Assembly: GCA_050303435.1 (NCBI GenBank)
Contig: JBNLBT010000006.1
Span: forward strand, 6,728-70,727
Reading direction: 5' to 3'
Length of the DNA: 64,000 nt
Source: JBNLBT01 sp050303435
GTDB taxonomy: Bacteria; Pseudomonadota; Gammaproteobacteria; Xanthomonadales; Marinicellaceae
The notes under the pieces are model-generated. The model worked only from the letters and a program-made list of their open reading frames with translations. It had not been told where the DNA came from and did no database searches. The position numbers and the translations under genes were made by a program. Shown piece by piece: positions 40,322 through 48,937 of the stretch (its first letter is position 1; every line of letters begins with the position of its first letter).

Positions 40322-41875
40322 ATGAGAACATTGGTATTCATCGGCGCGGGCGTGTTCGCAGGCGCGGTGCTGGCGGACAACGGCGCCGGACCGGTGACCC
40401 TGGATTACACCGACATCAGCGTGACGGCCGGCTTCAACGCGACCCATCACGGCGTCACCTTCGGCATCGGCCAGGCCTGGATTGATATTGACAACGATGG
40501 CGACCTTGACGCGGTGGTCACCGATCAAAACGGTCCCAATCACGTGTTGATCAACCAGGGCAACGAGACCTTCACCGAACCGGCGGCTTTCGCCAATCTC
40601 GCGTTGCCTGCGCAGAGCTGCTTCGGCGTCAGCGCGGTGGACTACGACAACGACGGCTTCGATGACGTGTACATTGCCTGCCTGGGGGACAACCACCTGT
40701 TCAAAAACCAGGGCGGGACGTCCTTCGTTGATGTCACTGCAGCGGCCGGCGTCAATGACAGCAACTGGTCCATCGTCTCAGCATGGGGCGATGTCAACAA
40801 GGACGGCTGGCTGGATTTATATGTGGTGAATTACAACGACGGCACCAACATGAATTATCTGGGGACGAATTCGGCACCCGATGCTTTTTTTCTGTCTCAA
40901 GGGGATGGCACGTTCGTCAATGTCGTTGCTGATCTGAACGTCAGTCAAATCGAAAAACCCGGTCTGGCTGTAACATTTTTCGATTACGACAACGACGGCG
41001 ATGAAGATTTGTATGTGGTGATTGACCGATTGCACGGCAATGTGTTGTGGCGCAACGATGGACCGGCGGTGGCCGGATGTGGCACGCATTGGTGCTTCAC
41101 CGACGTGTCGGCCGCCGCCAACGCCGACACGCAGGTGTACGGCATGGGCATTGCCACCGGTGACATCGACCTGGACGGCGACATGGACATGTATTTCAGC
41201 AGCATCGATGAACAGGTCCTGCTGATCAACCAGTTGTCGCAAGGCTCGGCCAGTTTTGTCGATGTGTCCAGCACTTCGCCATTGAATTGCCTGGGCGCCG
41301 GCTGGGGCACGCTGTTTTTCGACTACGACAACGACCTGTATCTGGACGCCATGGTGGTGACCTTTGGCAACGACTGGCCGTCATCGGACAAGTTGTTTCG
41401 TGGCGATGGCAGCGGCGGCTTCAGCGACGTCACGCCGACCTCGGGCGTGGCCGATCTGACATTCACTCAAGGCATCGCAGCGGCCGACTTCAATCGCGAC
41501 GGACGCCTGGATTTGCTCAAGGGCAACTGGGACGACGGCTATAAACTGTTGCGCAACGACCTGCTCAATGGCAATCACTGGCTGATGCTGAATCTGATCG
41601 CCGGCGGCGGCGTCAATCGCAACGCCATCGGCGCGCGCGTGTGGGTGCACACCGACGGCGGCAAAACGTTGATCCGCGACGTCATCAGTGGCAATGCCCA
41701 CGCAGCGGGCAATCAGCGCCAGCTGCATTTTGGCCTGGGCAGTGAACAGGTGGACTCCGTTGAGGTGAGGTGGCCGGACGGCGCGATGCAGGTTTTCACC
41801 GATGTTGCAGTCGATCGCATGCACACCCTGTGGAATTCAGCCGCAGAAATGCTGTTTATTCATGGGTTTGAGTGA
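40322..41875 (+). CDS. Secreted FG-GAP/UnbV (CRTAC1-like) beta-propeller with IF..GFE tail
   Basis: A 517-residue exported protein. Signal peptide MRTLVFIGAGVFAGAVLA. Seven FG-GAP/VCBS repeats each carry a calcium-type motif, such as DIDNDGDLDAV, DYDNDGFDDVY, DVNKDGWLDLY, DYDNDGDEDLY, DIDLDGDMDMY and DFNRDGRLDLL; one (DYDNDLYLDAM) has lost its glycine. The last part is an ASPIC/UnbV domain (GARVWVHTDGGK, HFGLGSEQVDSVEVRWPDG). The C-terminus AEMLFIHGFE is the cleanest example of the tail motif in this window. Probably extracellular and calcium-binding. GAGAGAGGGG precedes the ATG. Confidence 0.88.
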   Translation: MRTLVFIGAGVFAGAVLADNGAGPVTLDYTDISVTAGFNATHHGVTFGIGQAWIDIDNDGDLDAVVTDQNGPNHVLINQGNETFTEPAAFANLALPAQSCFGVSAVDYDNDGFDDVYIACLGDNHLFKNQGGTSFVDVTAAAGVNDSNWSIVSAWGDVNKDGWLDLYVVNYNDGTNMNYLGTNSAPDAFFLSQGDGTFVNVVADLNVSQIEKPGLAVTFFDYDNDGDEDLYVVIDRLHGNVLWRNDGPAVAGCGTHWCFTDVSAAANADTQVYGMGIATGDIDLDGDMDMYFSSIDEQVLLINQLSQGSASFVDVSSTSPLNCLGAGWGTLFFDYDNDLYLDAMVVTFGNDWPSSDKLFRGDGSGGFSDVTPTSGVADLTFTQGIAAADFNRDGRLDLLKGNWDDGYKLLRNDLLNGNHWLMLNLIAGGGVNRNAIGARVWVHTDGGKTLIRDVISGNAHAAGNQRQLHFGLGSEQVDSVEVRWPDGAMQVFTDVAVDRMHTLWNSAAEMLFIHGFE

Positions 41876-41945
41876 TTTTTGTTTTCCTTTTGTTAACTTT
41901 TGGTTAATAATGGGGCACGTATATTTTTATCTGAGAGAGGTGTAA

Positions 41946-42701
41946 ATGAAAATCAAATTGATTTTGATGTGTGTGCTTGTTGCGCCCGTGGCTCTGTCGC
42001 AGTCACTGGCTGATCGTGGCGCACGTCTGGGTTCAACGCCGGACACGGGTGTGCCGTTGCCGAACATTCAAGGCGCCGCCATTGAAGGTTTCGATGACAT
42101 TCTGAACCTGCCCGGCTGGATCATGGACAATCAGTCCAATCCCGTGGGCACCACTGGCTGGTTCCAGGGCAATGACGCGGTGTTTCCTGCACACGCCGGT
42201 GCCCCGACTGCATACATTGCTGCCAACTTCAACAACACGTCCGGCAGCGACATCTGCAACTGGCTGGTGATGCCGGATCTGGGTTTTCTGCAAACCGTGA
42301 GCTTCTTCACCCGTGGACCGACCGGCAGCACATTCCCGGATCGTCTGCTGATGGTGCACAGCCCGACCGGCGGCACCACCACCGGCAACTGCACCGGCGG
42401 CTTCGGTGACTTCACCAACACGCTGGTGGAAGTCAACCCCGGTTTGGCGGTCGGCGGTTATCCGCAAGACTGGACCCAGTTTGTGGGCAATGTGAATGGA
42501 ACGGGTCGCGTGGCGTTTGTATACTTCGTGACCAACGGCGGACCGACCGGTGCCAACTCCGACTTCATCGGCATCGACACCGTTGAGTGGGTGCAAGGCG
42601 AGCCGCCACCACCTGCGGTTGTACCGGTGATGAACTGGATCGGTGGTTTGCTGTTGTTGTTCGGCCTGTTGCTGGTCGGCAGAAGACAGTTTGCCCGCTG
42701 A
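41946..42701 (+). CDS. Choice-of-anchor J protein with an IPTL-like C-terminal sorting helix
   Basis: A 251-residue exported protein. Signal peptide MKIKLILMCVLVAPVALS. The body has the choice-of-anchor J pattern: GFDDILNLPGWIMDN, a mid segment AYIAANFNNTSGSDICNWLV, and DFIGIDTVEWV. The C-terminus is a variant sorting signal: VVPVMNWIGG, a hydrophobic helix (LLLLFGLLLVG) and basic RRQFAR. This resembles the IPTL-CTERM class (IPTLSEWG) with V-P-V-M-N in place of I-P-T-L-S. Such tails are cut by dedicated sortase-like enzymes; none is in the window. GAGAGAGG precedes the ATG. Confidence 0.8.
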   Translation: MKIKLILMCVLVAPVALSQSLADRGARLGSTPDTGVPLPNIQGAAIEGFDDILNLPGWIMDNQSNPVGTTGWFQGNDAVFPAHAGAPTAYIAANFNNTSGSDICNWLVMPDLGFLQTVSFFTRGPTGSTFPDRLLMVHSPTGGTTTGNCTGGFGDFTNTLVEVNPGLAVGGYPQDWTQFVGNVNGTGRVAFVYFVTNGGPTGANSDFIGIDTVEWVQGEPPPPAVVPVMNWIGGLLLLFGLLLVGRRQFAR

Positions 42702-42723
42702 GATCATTCACTGATCAAATCAC

Positions 42724-42752
42724 AAAAAACCCGCTTCTGGCGGGTTTTTTTT
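42724..42752 (+). terminator. Intrinsic terminator
   Basis: AAAAAACCCGC pairs with GCGGGTTTTTT around a 5-base loop (TTCTG), followed by further T. It ends the choice-of-anchor J gene and lies only 17 bases before the DUF2834 start. Confidence 0.9.
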
Positions 42753-42768
42753 CGTCCGGAGAAAATGC

Positions 42769-43107
42769 ATGAAGCGTGTGTATCTATTGTTGTTCATCCT
42801 GGGCACCGTGTTGCCATTGTGGCCGTTGTTGCGTGCACTGCAGTTGCACGGTTTGTCGGTGAAGCATCTGTGGCAGCAAATCAATGCGTCGCATTTGGCG
42901 CAGATGGCCTGGCTGGATGTGTTGCTGGCGGCGATCACGCTGTGGGTGTTCATCGGTGCCGAATCGCGCCGTGTGAACATGCGGCGTGTGCTCTGGCCAG
43001 TTCTGGCCACGGCCTGTGTCGGCGTGTCCAGCGGGCTGCCGTTGTTCCTGTGGATGCGCCAAGGTGCCATGGAATCCAGCGCCAATGCCAGGCTAACGGC
43101 GCATTGA
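42769..43107 (+). CDS. DUF2834 membrane protein
   Basis: A 112-residue protein with three or four helices: LLLFILGTVLPLWPLL, AWLDVLLAAITLWVFIGAE and LATACVGVSSGLPLFLWMR. The spacing and the AWLDVL...VFIGAESRR block match DUF2834 as I recall it. Function unknown. GGAG lies 8 bases before the ATG. It converges on the acyl-CoA dehydrogenase gene. Confidence 0.75.
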   Translation: MKRVYLLLFILGTVLPLWPLLRALQLHGLSVKHLWQQINASHLAQMAWLDVLLAAITLWVFIGAESRRVNMRRVLWPVLATACVGVSSGLPLFLWMRQGAMESSANARLTAH

Positions 43108-43126
43108 GTGCGGTGAACGGGGGGGC

Positions 43127-44818
43127 TTAAGCGATTGGATTGAACGCCGATTGCACGATGGACGCGCTGTCGATGTCGGCGGGCAGTGATCCCCAGGTGC
43201 CGGCTGTGCCGCTGTGCAGGCGCGACCGACACCAGGCATCCAGTGTGAGGTTGTCGCAGTATTTAACCATTAGCGCGCCTTGCAGGGCCAGCGCCAGATG
43301 CTGTGTGATGGCACGGGCCTGGTGTGCTGTGGCTGCAGGCGGCTTGTTTAACAGCGGTTTGACGTGTGCATCGTACAACGGGTGCGCGCCCAGTGCCCCG
43401 CGCCATTCATGACACAAAGCTTGCCAGCACAAGGGCTCGGATTGCAGGGCACGCAACACATCCAGGCACTGCACATTGCCCGAGCCCTCCCAGATGGAAT
43501 TCACCGGCGCTTCCCGGTACAGGCGCGCCAGGATTGACTCTTCAATGTATCCTCCGCCGCCCAGGCATTCCTGCGCTTCGGCGATCAGTGCGGTGGCGCG
43601 TTTACAGATCCAGAACTTGCCCAAGGCGGTGCCGACGCGCAGCATGGCCTGTTGCATGGGGTCATCGTCGGCGTCCAGTGCCGCCGCCATGCGTTCAGTC
43701 AGAAGCAAGGCCGCTTCACTTTCCAGACACAGATCGGCAACCACATTGTGCATCAGCGGCTGCTCAAGCAATCGCCGGCCCATGACTTCGCGGTGGCGGA
43801 TGTGGTGACACACTTGCGCCACGGACTGGCGCATCAGCGCCGATGAGCCGATCATGCAGTCGTAGCGGGTCAGCGCCACCATGCGGATGATGGTGCGAAC
43901 GCCGTGCCCCGGTTCACCCAGCAGCCACGCTTCGGCGCCGCGCAATTCTATTTCAGACGAGGCGTTGGCGCGGTTGCCCATTTTGTTCTTCAGTCGTTGG
44001 ATGTGCATCGGGTTGAGCGAGCCGTCGCTGCGCCAGCGCGGCATCAAAAAACAGCTCAAACCGGCTTCGGCCTGGGCCAGCACCAGAAATGCGTCGCTCA
44101 TGGGCGCCGAACAAAACCATTTGTGTCCGTGCAGGCGGTGCAGCGTTTCGTTGCCGTCCACCGCCGTGGCATGGGTGGTGTTGGCCCGCACGTCGGTGCC
44201 GCCCTGTTTTTCGGTCATGGCCATGCCGATGGTCAAGCCCTTTTTTTCTGTCCACGGCGCGTTGGCTGGATCGTATTGATCACTGAAAATGCCCGGCAGC
44301 CACTGCGCGGCCAGATCGCTGTTCTGCTGCAATGAGGGCACGCAGGCAAAGGTCATGGTCAACGGACAGGCGCTGCCGGCTTCGTTCTGGTTGTAGAGGT
44401 AATTCATCGTCATGCGGGCGACGTGCGCGGAGGCCTCCTGACGTATCCAGGGCAGGGCGTGGATGCGCTGCGCAACCGCCAGATCCATCAGTGCATGGTA
44501 AGCGGGGTGGTAGTTGACCTGATTGATGCGTTCGCCGCGCGCGTTGTGTGACTGAAACACCGGCGGGTTGTCGTTGGCCTGAAAGCCCTGATCAATCCAT
44601 GCGGCGCGCCCCAGTGTTTCCGCCAGGCCGGCGATGGCTTCGTGGGCCCAGCCCAGTGGATGCCGCCCGATCAGGCGGGTCAGCGCCGGGTCACTGGCCA
44701 GCAGGCTGTAATCCTGCAGCGGCGGGGGTTGATTGAACACCCGATGCGTTTCGGCATCTGCGGTGTTGGCTGGTGTTGGATTCGGCGTTTTTTGCGCCGG
44801 TGGTTCGGCGGACTTCAT
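43127..44818 (-). CDS. aidB: AidB-like acyl-CoA dehydrogenase
   Basis: A 563-residue flavoprotein. The AidB signature near the start is HRVFNQPPPLQDYSLL. The FAD-binding core shows GMAMTEKQGGTDVRANTT, GHKWFCSAPMSDAFLVLAQ and LKNKMGNRANASSEIEL, then LTRYDCMIGSSALMRQ, and late ECLGGGGYIEESILARLYREAPVNSIWEGSGN. AidB binds DNA and FAD and is linked to alkylation protection in E. coli; related enzymes oxidise acyl-CoA. The length is typical. It stands alone between a DUF2834 gene and a glycosyltransferase. Confidence 0.88.
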   Translation of the reverse strand: MKSAEPPAQKTPNPTPANTADAETHRVFNQPPPLQDYSLLASDPALTRLIGRHPLGWAHEAIAGLAETLGRAAWIDQGFQANDNPPVFQSHNARGERINQVNYHPAYHALMDLAVAQRIHALPWIRQEASAHVARMTMNYLYNQNEAGSACPLTMTFACVPSLQQNSDLAAQWLPGIFSDQYDPANAPWTEKKGLTIGMAMTEKQGGTDVRANTTHATAVDGNETLHRLHGHKWFCSAPMSDAFLVLAQAEAGLSCFLMPRWRSDGSLNPMHIQRLKNKMGNRANASSEIELRGAEAWLLGEPGHGVRTIIRMVALTRYDCMIGSSALMRQSVAQVCHHIRHREVMGRRLLEQPLMHNVVADLCLESEAALLLTERMAAALDADDDPMQQAMLRVGTALGKFWICKRATALIAEAQECLGGGGYIEESILARLYREAPVNSIWEGSGNVQCLDVLRALQSEPLCWQALCHEWRGALGAHPLYDAHVKPLLNKPPAATAHQARAITQHLALALQGALMVKYCDNLTLDAWCRSRLHSGTAGTWGSLPADIDSASIVQSAFNPIA

Positions 44819-44839
44819 GCCTGCATACTTTAGCGCGCG

Positions 44840-45934
44840 TCACAGCGGCTGGCAAGCCTGAACTGCGCCGCTGGGCGGCCTGGCCTGCTGTGTATGGCTG
44901 CGTTGCACGGGCTGCACATCGGCCCAGATGCGCCGATACCATGCCAGGTCGCGTTCGGGCATGCCACTGGCCAGCCATTCGACGATGTGACTTGCCACGT
45001 CGGGAAAATTGATGCGCGTGCGCGGCGCCTGCTGCAGGAATTGCTGCACCGGTTCGCTGTGCAAAACGTTCACTGCTGTGCCATAGCCCAGATGTTCCAG
45101 CGCCAGCGCATTGGAGTATTGTTCAACCTGTCCATCCAGCGGTTTCACCAGCAGACGTTTGCCCAATTGCAGCGCTTCGGAAGACAATTCGAAGCCGGCG
45201 TTGGCGATCACCGCATCGCAGCGATGCAAATCGCGCAAAAAACCGCTTCTTGACAGCGCATGAAAGTGTATGTGTGGATGCTTTGAGGGCCCCGGTTCGG
45301 GGTGATAAACGGCGAAGCGGTGGCTGTTCAGTGGGGCCAGCACCCGGGCGATGCGCTCGGCGCTTTCAAACGGCAGATACACCACCGCCAGGCGCTCGTC
45401 GTGTGACGATTCATTGAGTTGCACCGGTTCTACAATCGGTGGCAATATGGGGCAGTCGAAATGGTGCCAGTGCACCGCCAGCGCATCGTCCACGGGGGCA
45501 AACCGGCGCAGCAGCGCCGCGCTGATCGGGTCGGCCTTGCGCTGCGGCACGGGGTGTTCGAACACGTACTGGTGACCAATGCCCAGCGACGGCACACCGC
45601 GTTTGCGCGCCGCCCAGGCGCAGACCGGTTCAAAATCGCTGAGCACCAGGTCATAGCCATTGACGTCCAGGCGACGCACTTCCTGCCAGAACCTCAAGGG
45701 GTGCAATTTGAGCGCGGTCTTAAAACGGTTGACGCGACCGCGTTCAACCTGGAAAGTCAGGCCATGGCGCGTGCGATAGTCACCGAAACAGGCCATGTCA
45801 AAATAGCGATCCTCGGCGCGACCGGAAAACAAAAAATCGACCTGGATGTCACTGACGGCAAAGGCTTTGGCCATGGCCCGTGCGCGGGTGATGTGCCCGT
45901 TGCCGGTGCCTTGCACACCGTAGAGAATTTTCAT
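44840..45934 (-). CDS. MJ1255-type glycosyltransferase
   Basis: A 364-residue GT-B enzyme of the MJ1255/UDP-glycosyltransferase type. It opens ILYGVQGTGNGHITRARAMAKAF (nucleotide-sugar GT N-domain), has DLVLSDFEPVCAWAARKRGVPSLGIGHQ, and in the C-domain CDAVIANAGFELSSEALQLGKRLLVKPL, the usual donor-binding block. The acceptor is unknown. Its ATG lies directly after the PAP2 phosphatase stop, so the two probably act in one lipid or glycolipid pathway. Confidence 0.85.
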   Translation of the reverse strand: MKILYGVQGTGNGHITRARAMAKAFAVSDIQVDFLFSGRAEDRYFDMACFGDYRTRHGLTFQVERGRVNRFKTALKLHPLRFWQEVRRLDVNGYDLVLSDFEPVCAWAARKRGVPSLGIGHQYVFEHPVPQRKADPISAALLRRFAPVDDALAVHWHHFDCPILPPIVEPVQLNESSHDERLAVVYLPFESAERIARVLAPLNSHRFAVYHPEPGPSKHPHIHFHALSRSGFLRDLHRCDAVIANAGFELSSEALQLGKRLLVKPLDGQVEQYSNALALEHLGYGTAVNVLHSEPVQQFLQQAPRTRINFPDVASHIVEWLASGMPERDLAWYRRIWADVQPVQRSHTQQARPPSGAVQACQPL

Positions 45935-46456
45935 TCAGGCACCCCAGATCGCGTGGGTGGTGCCCAGACAGCTTGCGCCGAGCGCGGCGCCCGCCAAAAT
46001 GTCGCTTGGATAGTGCACGCCCAGCACCACACGCGAGAGGCCGATGGCGATGGCCAGTGGATACAGCAACAGCGCACTCAGCGGCCAGTGTATCGCGGCA
46101 AATGTGGCAAACAGAAAAGCCGCCGAGGTGTGTCCGGACGGAAAGGAAAAATGGTCCGATGGGTTGATGTGCATTGGAATCTGCAGGCACCTGAACGGGC
46201 GGTCCCGCTTGAGGCCGTTTTTCAGTACACCGTACAGCGCGCGTTCTATGGCGAAGGCCGAGACCAACAGCCAAAGCAGGCGCGATTGCGGACCCTGTGC
46301 AAGCAACAGCACAGCGGCACCGCCGATGTACAACCAGCCATCGCCGCAACGCGAAACGTGTCGGGCGAGTTTCAGCCAGGCCGGGTGGTGTTTGTTGTGC
46401 AACAGCCGAATCAGCAGATCGGAATCAAATTTGTTGATGTCGTGTAGATTGATCAT
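45935..46456 (-). CDS. PAP2-family membrane phosphatase
   Basis: A 173-residue membrane protein. The three catalytic motifs are visible: LKRDRPFR (KxxxxxxRP type), FPSGHTSA and SRVVLGVHYPSD. Five to six helices. Relatives dephosphorylate phosphatidic acid, undecaprenyl diphosphate or related lipids. It abuts the MJ1255-type glycosyltransferase and is translated first. Confidence 0.88.
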   Translation of the reverse strand: MINLHDINKFDSDLLIRLLHNKHHPAWLKLARHVSRCGDGWLYIGGAAVLLLAQGPQSRLLWLLVSAFAIERALYGVLKNGLKRDRPFRCLQIPMHINPSDHFSFPSGHTSAAFLFATFAAIHWPLSALLLYPLAIAIGLSRVVLGVHYPSDILAGAALGASCLGTTHAIWGA

Positions 46457-46594
46457 TGCGCATCACCGCGGTTTGGAAAGGTGTGACCGCCGTTTGGCCG
46501 TCTGTGCAACAGGATAGGGCGCCCGTGTTGCAGTGCGATGATGGTTTGTTGAAGATCCCGTGACAGCGCGGTGGCTGCGTCGGCGCGGTGACAT

Positions 46595-46616
46595 GGGGCC
46601 GCGCTGAGGCGGCCCC
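46595..46616. repeat. Perfect 8-base inverted repeat after fabI
   Basis: GGGGCCGC (46595-46602) and GCGGCCCC (46609-46616) flank a 6-base loop, 6 bases beyond the fabI stop. With no T-run it is at best a Rho-type or stabilising 3' stem. Confidence 0.4.
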
Positions 46617-46622
46617 GGGGTG

Positions 46623-47411
46623 TCAGTCTTCCAGGTTGGTCATGCCCATGATGCTGTAGCCGGAATCCACGTAGGTGATTTCACCGGTGATGCCGCGGGC
46701 CCAGTCGGAACACAAAAAGGTCGCCGCCTTGGCCACGTCCATCTGTGTGACCGATCGTTTCAGCGGGGCTTTTTGCTCCACGTGGTCGAGCATTTTCTTG
46801 AAATTGCCGATGCCCGAGGCCGCCAGGGTTTTGATGGGGCCGGCGGAGATGCCGTTGACGCGCGTGCCTTCAGCGCCCAGCGCGTGCGCCAGATAGCGCA
46901 CATTGGCTTCCAGCGCGGCTTTGGCCACGCCCATCACGTTGTAGTTGTCCATGGCGCGCACCGCGCCCAGATAGGACAGGGTCAGCAAGGCCGCGTCGCG
47001 GTTGCGCGTCATTTCGCGCGAGGCTTTGGCCAGGGCGGCGAAGCTGTAGGACGAAATGTCCATGGCGATCTGATAGGCTTCGCGGGTGAGGTTTTCCAGG
47101 TAATCGCCCTGCAGGGTTTCGCGCGGCGCAAAGCCCACCGAATGCACCAGAATGTCCAGACCGTCCCAGTGCTTTTTCAACTCGCTGAAGACCGCATCAA
47201 TTTCAGCATCTGATGACACATCGCACGGCAAAATGATTTCAGAGTCGGTGGCGTCGGCGATTTTTTTGACCCGTTTGTACAATTTGTCGTTCAGGTAGGT
47301 GAACGCCAGTTCCGCGCCCTGCTGGTGCATGAATTCAGCGATGCTCCAGGCGATCGAACGGTCGCTGGCCACGCCGACGATGAGTGCTTTTTTGCCTTCT
47401 AGTATGCCCAT
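46623..47411 (-). CDS. fabI: Enoyl-[acyl-carrier-protein] reductase (NADH)
   Basis: A 262-residue short-chain dehydrogenase-type enzyme. It starts MGILEGKKALIVGVASDRSIAWSIAE, the FabI cofactor loop, and has the catalytic Y-x6-K in NYNVMGVAKAALEANVRYLA, plus ISAGPIKTLAASGI. It catalyses the last reduction of fatty-acid elongation. ATG at 47411 was chosen because family members begin MG.L.GK here and AGGTG precedes it. It stands alone between a PAP2 gene and yceI. Confidence 0.96.
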   Translation of the reverse strand: MGILEGKKALIVGVASDRSIAWSIAEFMHQQGAELAFTYLNDKLYKRVKKIADATDSEIILPCDVSSDAEIDAVFSELKKHWDGLDILVHSVGFAPRETLQGDYLENLTREAYQIAMDISSYSFAALAKASREMTRNRDAALLTLSYLGAVRAMDNYNVMGVAKAALEANVRYLAHALGAEGTRVNGISAGPIKTLAASGIGNFKKMLDHVEQKAPLKRSVTQMDVAKAATFLCSDWARGITGEITYVDSGYSIMGMTNLED

Positions 47412-47504
47412 GGTTTCACCTGTTGGATTAAAGTTGCACATGATACGTGGTTTGGCGCGGCATTTCCAGTGCGGCGCGTGGCTGAGTCCGCCGGCGTGCG
47501 TGCG

Positions 47505-48107
47505 TCAGTGCGCGGCTTTGGGTGTGGCATTGAAGTGCAGCACGAATTCGACTTCAACGGTGTAGTCGATGCTTTGCAGGCGCGCCAGTTTGAGCAGCTC
47601 AATGATGCCGTCGGCCAGACCATAATCGGTGGCGCTGACGCGCACCGGTTGATAAGACAGAACCTGGATGGCCGCCTCGCTGCGCTGCACCAGGACCTCC
47701 GCCTGCAGCCTCTGGCTGACGCCGTGCAGAAACAGAGTGAACGGCAAGGTGTGCCGGCCGTTGCTGTAGGCGTTCACATCCACATCGGCTGCGATCCGCG
47801 CCACGGGGTGTTGGGCGGTGTCAAACAGCACCTCGCGCACCCGCACGTCGCGGATCGGCACGCCGGTGTCGAGCGAATCCAGTTCGATGTCTATGCGCGC
47901 GCGGTTGTTTTCAATTGCGCCACTGAAACGACGGAAATGATTGCGCTCAATCACCCCGTTGTTTTTATTGCTCAGGTAATTGATCTGGCTGACTTGCGCA
48001 TCCAGTGACCAGTGCTTTAAACGCGCGTCGCTGTGTTTGGGCTGGCAGGCGCCGAGCCACGCCATGCAGGCGCACACGCACAGGCGCCGGAACGCTGCGC
48101 GGCTCAT
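47505..48107 (-). CDS. YceI-family lipoprotein
   Basis: A 200-residue protein with a lipoprotein signal (CMAWLGACQPK, lipobox L-G-A-C). The YceI lipocalin-like barrel is visible as SQINYLSNKNNGVIERNHF, DIELDSLDTGVPIRDVRVREVLFD and LPFTLFLHGVSQRLQAEV. YceI proteins bind isoprenoid lipids such as quinones. Its start overlaps the csiV stop by 4 bases. Confidence 0.85.
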   Translation of the reverse strand: MSRAAFRRLCVCACMAWLGACQPKHSDARLKHWSLDAQVSQINYLSNKNNGVIERNHFRRFSGAIENNRARIDIELDSLDTGVPIRDVRVREVLFDTAQHPVARIAADVDVNAYSNGRHTLPFTLFLHGVSQRLQAEVLVQRSEAAIQVLSYQPVRVSATDYGLADGIIELLKLARLQSIDYTVEVEFVLHFNATPKAAH

Positions 48108-48937
48108 TGCGCCCGGGGGTCCTGGTGCTCGGGTTTGAACTCGGTGACCCGCGCCAGCACGCCGAATTGCGGGTGATCGAAATAATGCAGTTCACCGGGT
48201 TTGACCTGGCGTTGTTGCATCAGGCTGTGAATGATTTCTTCGCCGTTGCCGTCGCGGCGGTACAGATTGAACTGGCTGTGCAGATGCATGTAACGGCCTT
48301 CGCTGAAAGCCAGACGACCGCGCAGGGTGAAATCCGCTGTCGCATCCTGAGTGTCCTCCGGCGCGTTGAACTGCAGCGTCCACAAGGGGTCGGTGGCGTC
48401 GTTGTGGCTCGATGTTGTGTCGCTGCTGCGCGGCCAGGCGCTGCTGCGGTCTGCTTGAATTTCGGTCTCGTCGAGGCGCTCCGGCAGCGCTGGAGCGGCC
48501 AGTTGCACATAGCCGGGTTGGGTGAATGGTGTGGCCGGTTGAATCCAGGCTTGCATCAACAGCGGCCGGTATTGCGGATTGCCCTGCAACACCTGCCACA
48601 ACGGCGTCATGCCGGCGTCATCGACGCGGTACCAGGCCAGTGCCTGCCAGCTGTGGCCTGTTTCGTTGATCGGCACGTTCCATTGCCCGGCATCGCCGCC
48701 GGAATGCTCGCCGTCTGGTTTGACAATCAGAGGCACGTCGGGCTCGGGCGGTTGCACTGTACGGGCAGCGTCCACATCGACCAGGGCGCCATTGCTGGTG
48801 ACTGAGGCGTCGTCCTGCATCAGATTGCGGGCAAACACCAGCACTTCTACCCGGTACAGGGTGTCGTCGTCGCCAATCTGGATGTATTCGGCCGCCTGCA
48901 GGTTCAGGCTGAGCAGCCATGCGAAGGTGAATTTCAT
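48104..48937 (-). CDS. CsiV-family exported protein
   Basis: A 277-residue exported protein. Short signal (MKFTFAWLLSLNLQAAEY), then RVEVLVFARNLMQ, the start of CsiV proteins; later ALAWYRVDDAG and LRGRLAFSEGRYMHLHSQFNLYR, and FDHPQFGVLARVTEF near the end. CsiV binds peptidoglycan in Vibrio and Acinetobacter-type bacteria and is often beside mfd, as here. It overlaps mfd upstream and yceI downstream by 4 bases each. Confidence 0.82.
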   Translation of the reverse strand: MKFTFAWLLSLNLQAAEYIQIGDDDTLYRVEVLVFARNLMQDDASVTSNGALVDVDAARTVQPPEPDVPLIVKPDGEHSGGDAGQWNVPINETGHSWQALAWYRVDDAGMTPLWQVLQGNPQYRPLLMQAWIQPATPFTQPGYVQLAAPALPERLDETEIQADRSSAWPRSSDTTSSHNDATDPLWTLQFNAPEDTQDATADFTLRGRLAFSEGRYMHLHSQFNLYRRDGNGEEIIHSLMQQRQVKPGELHYFDHPQFGVLARVTEFKPEHQDPRAQ

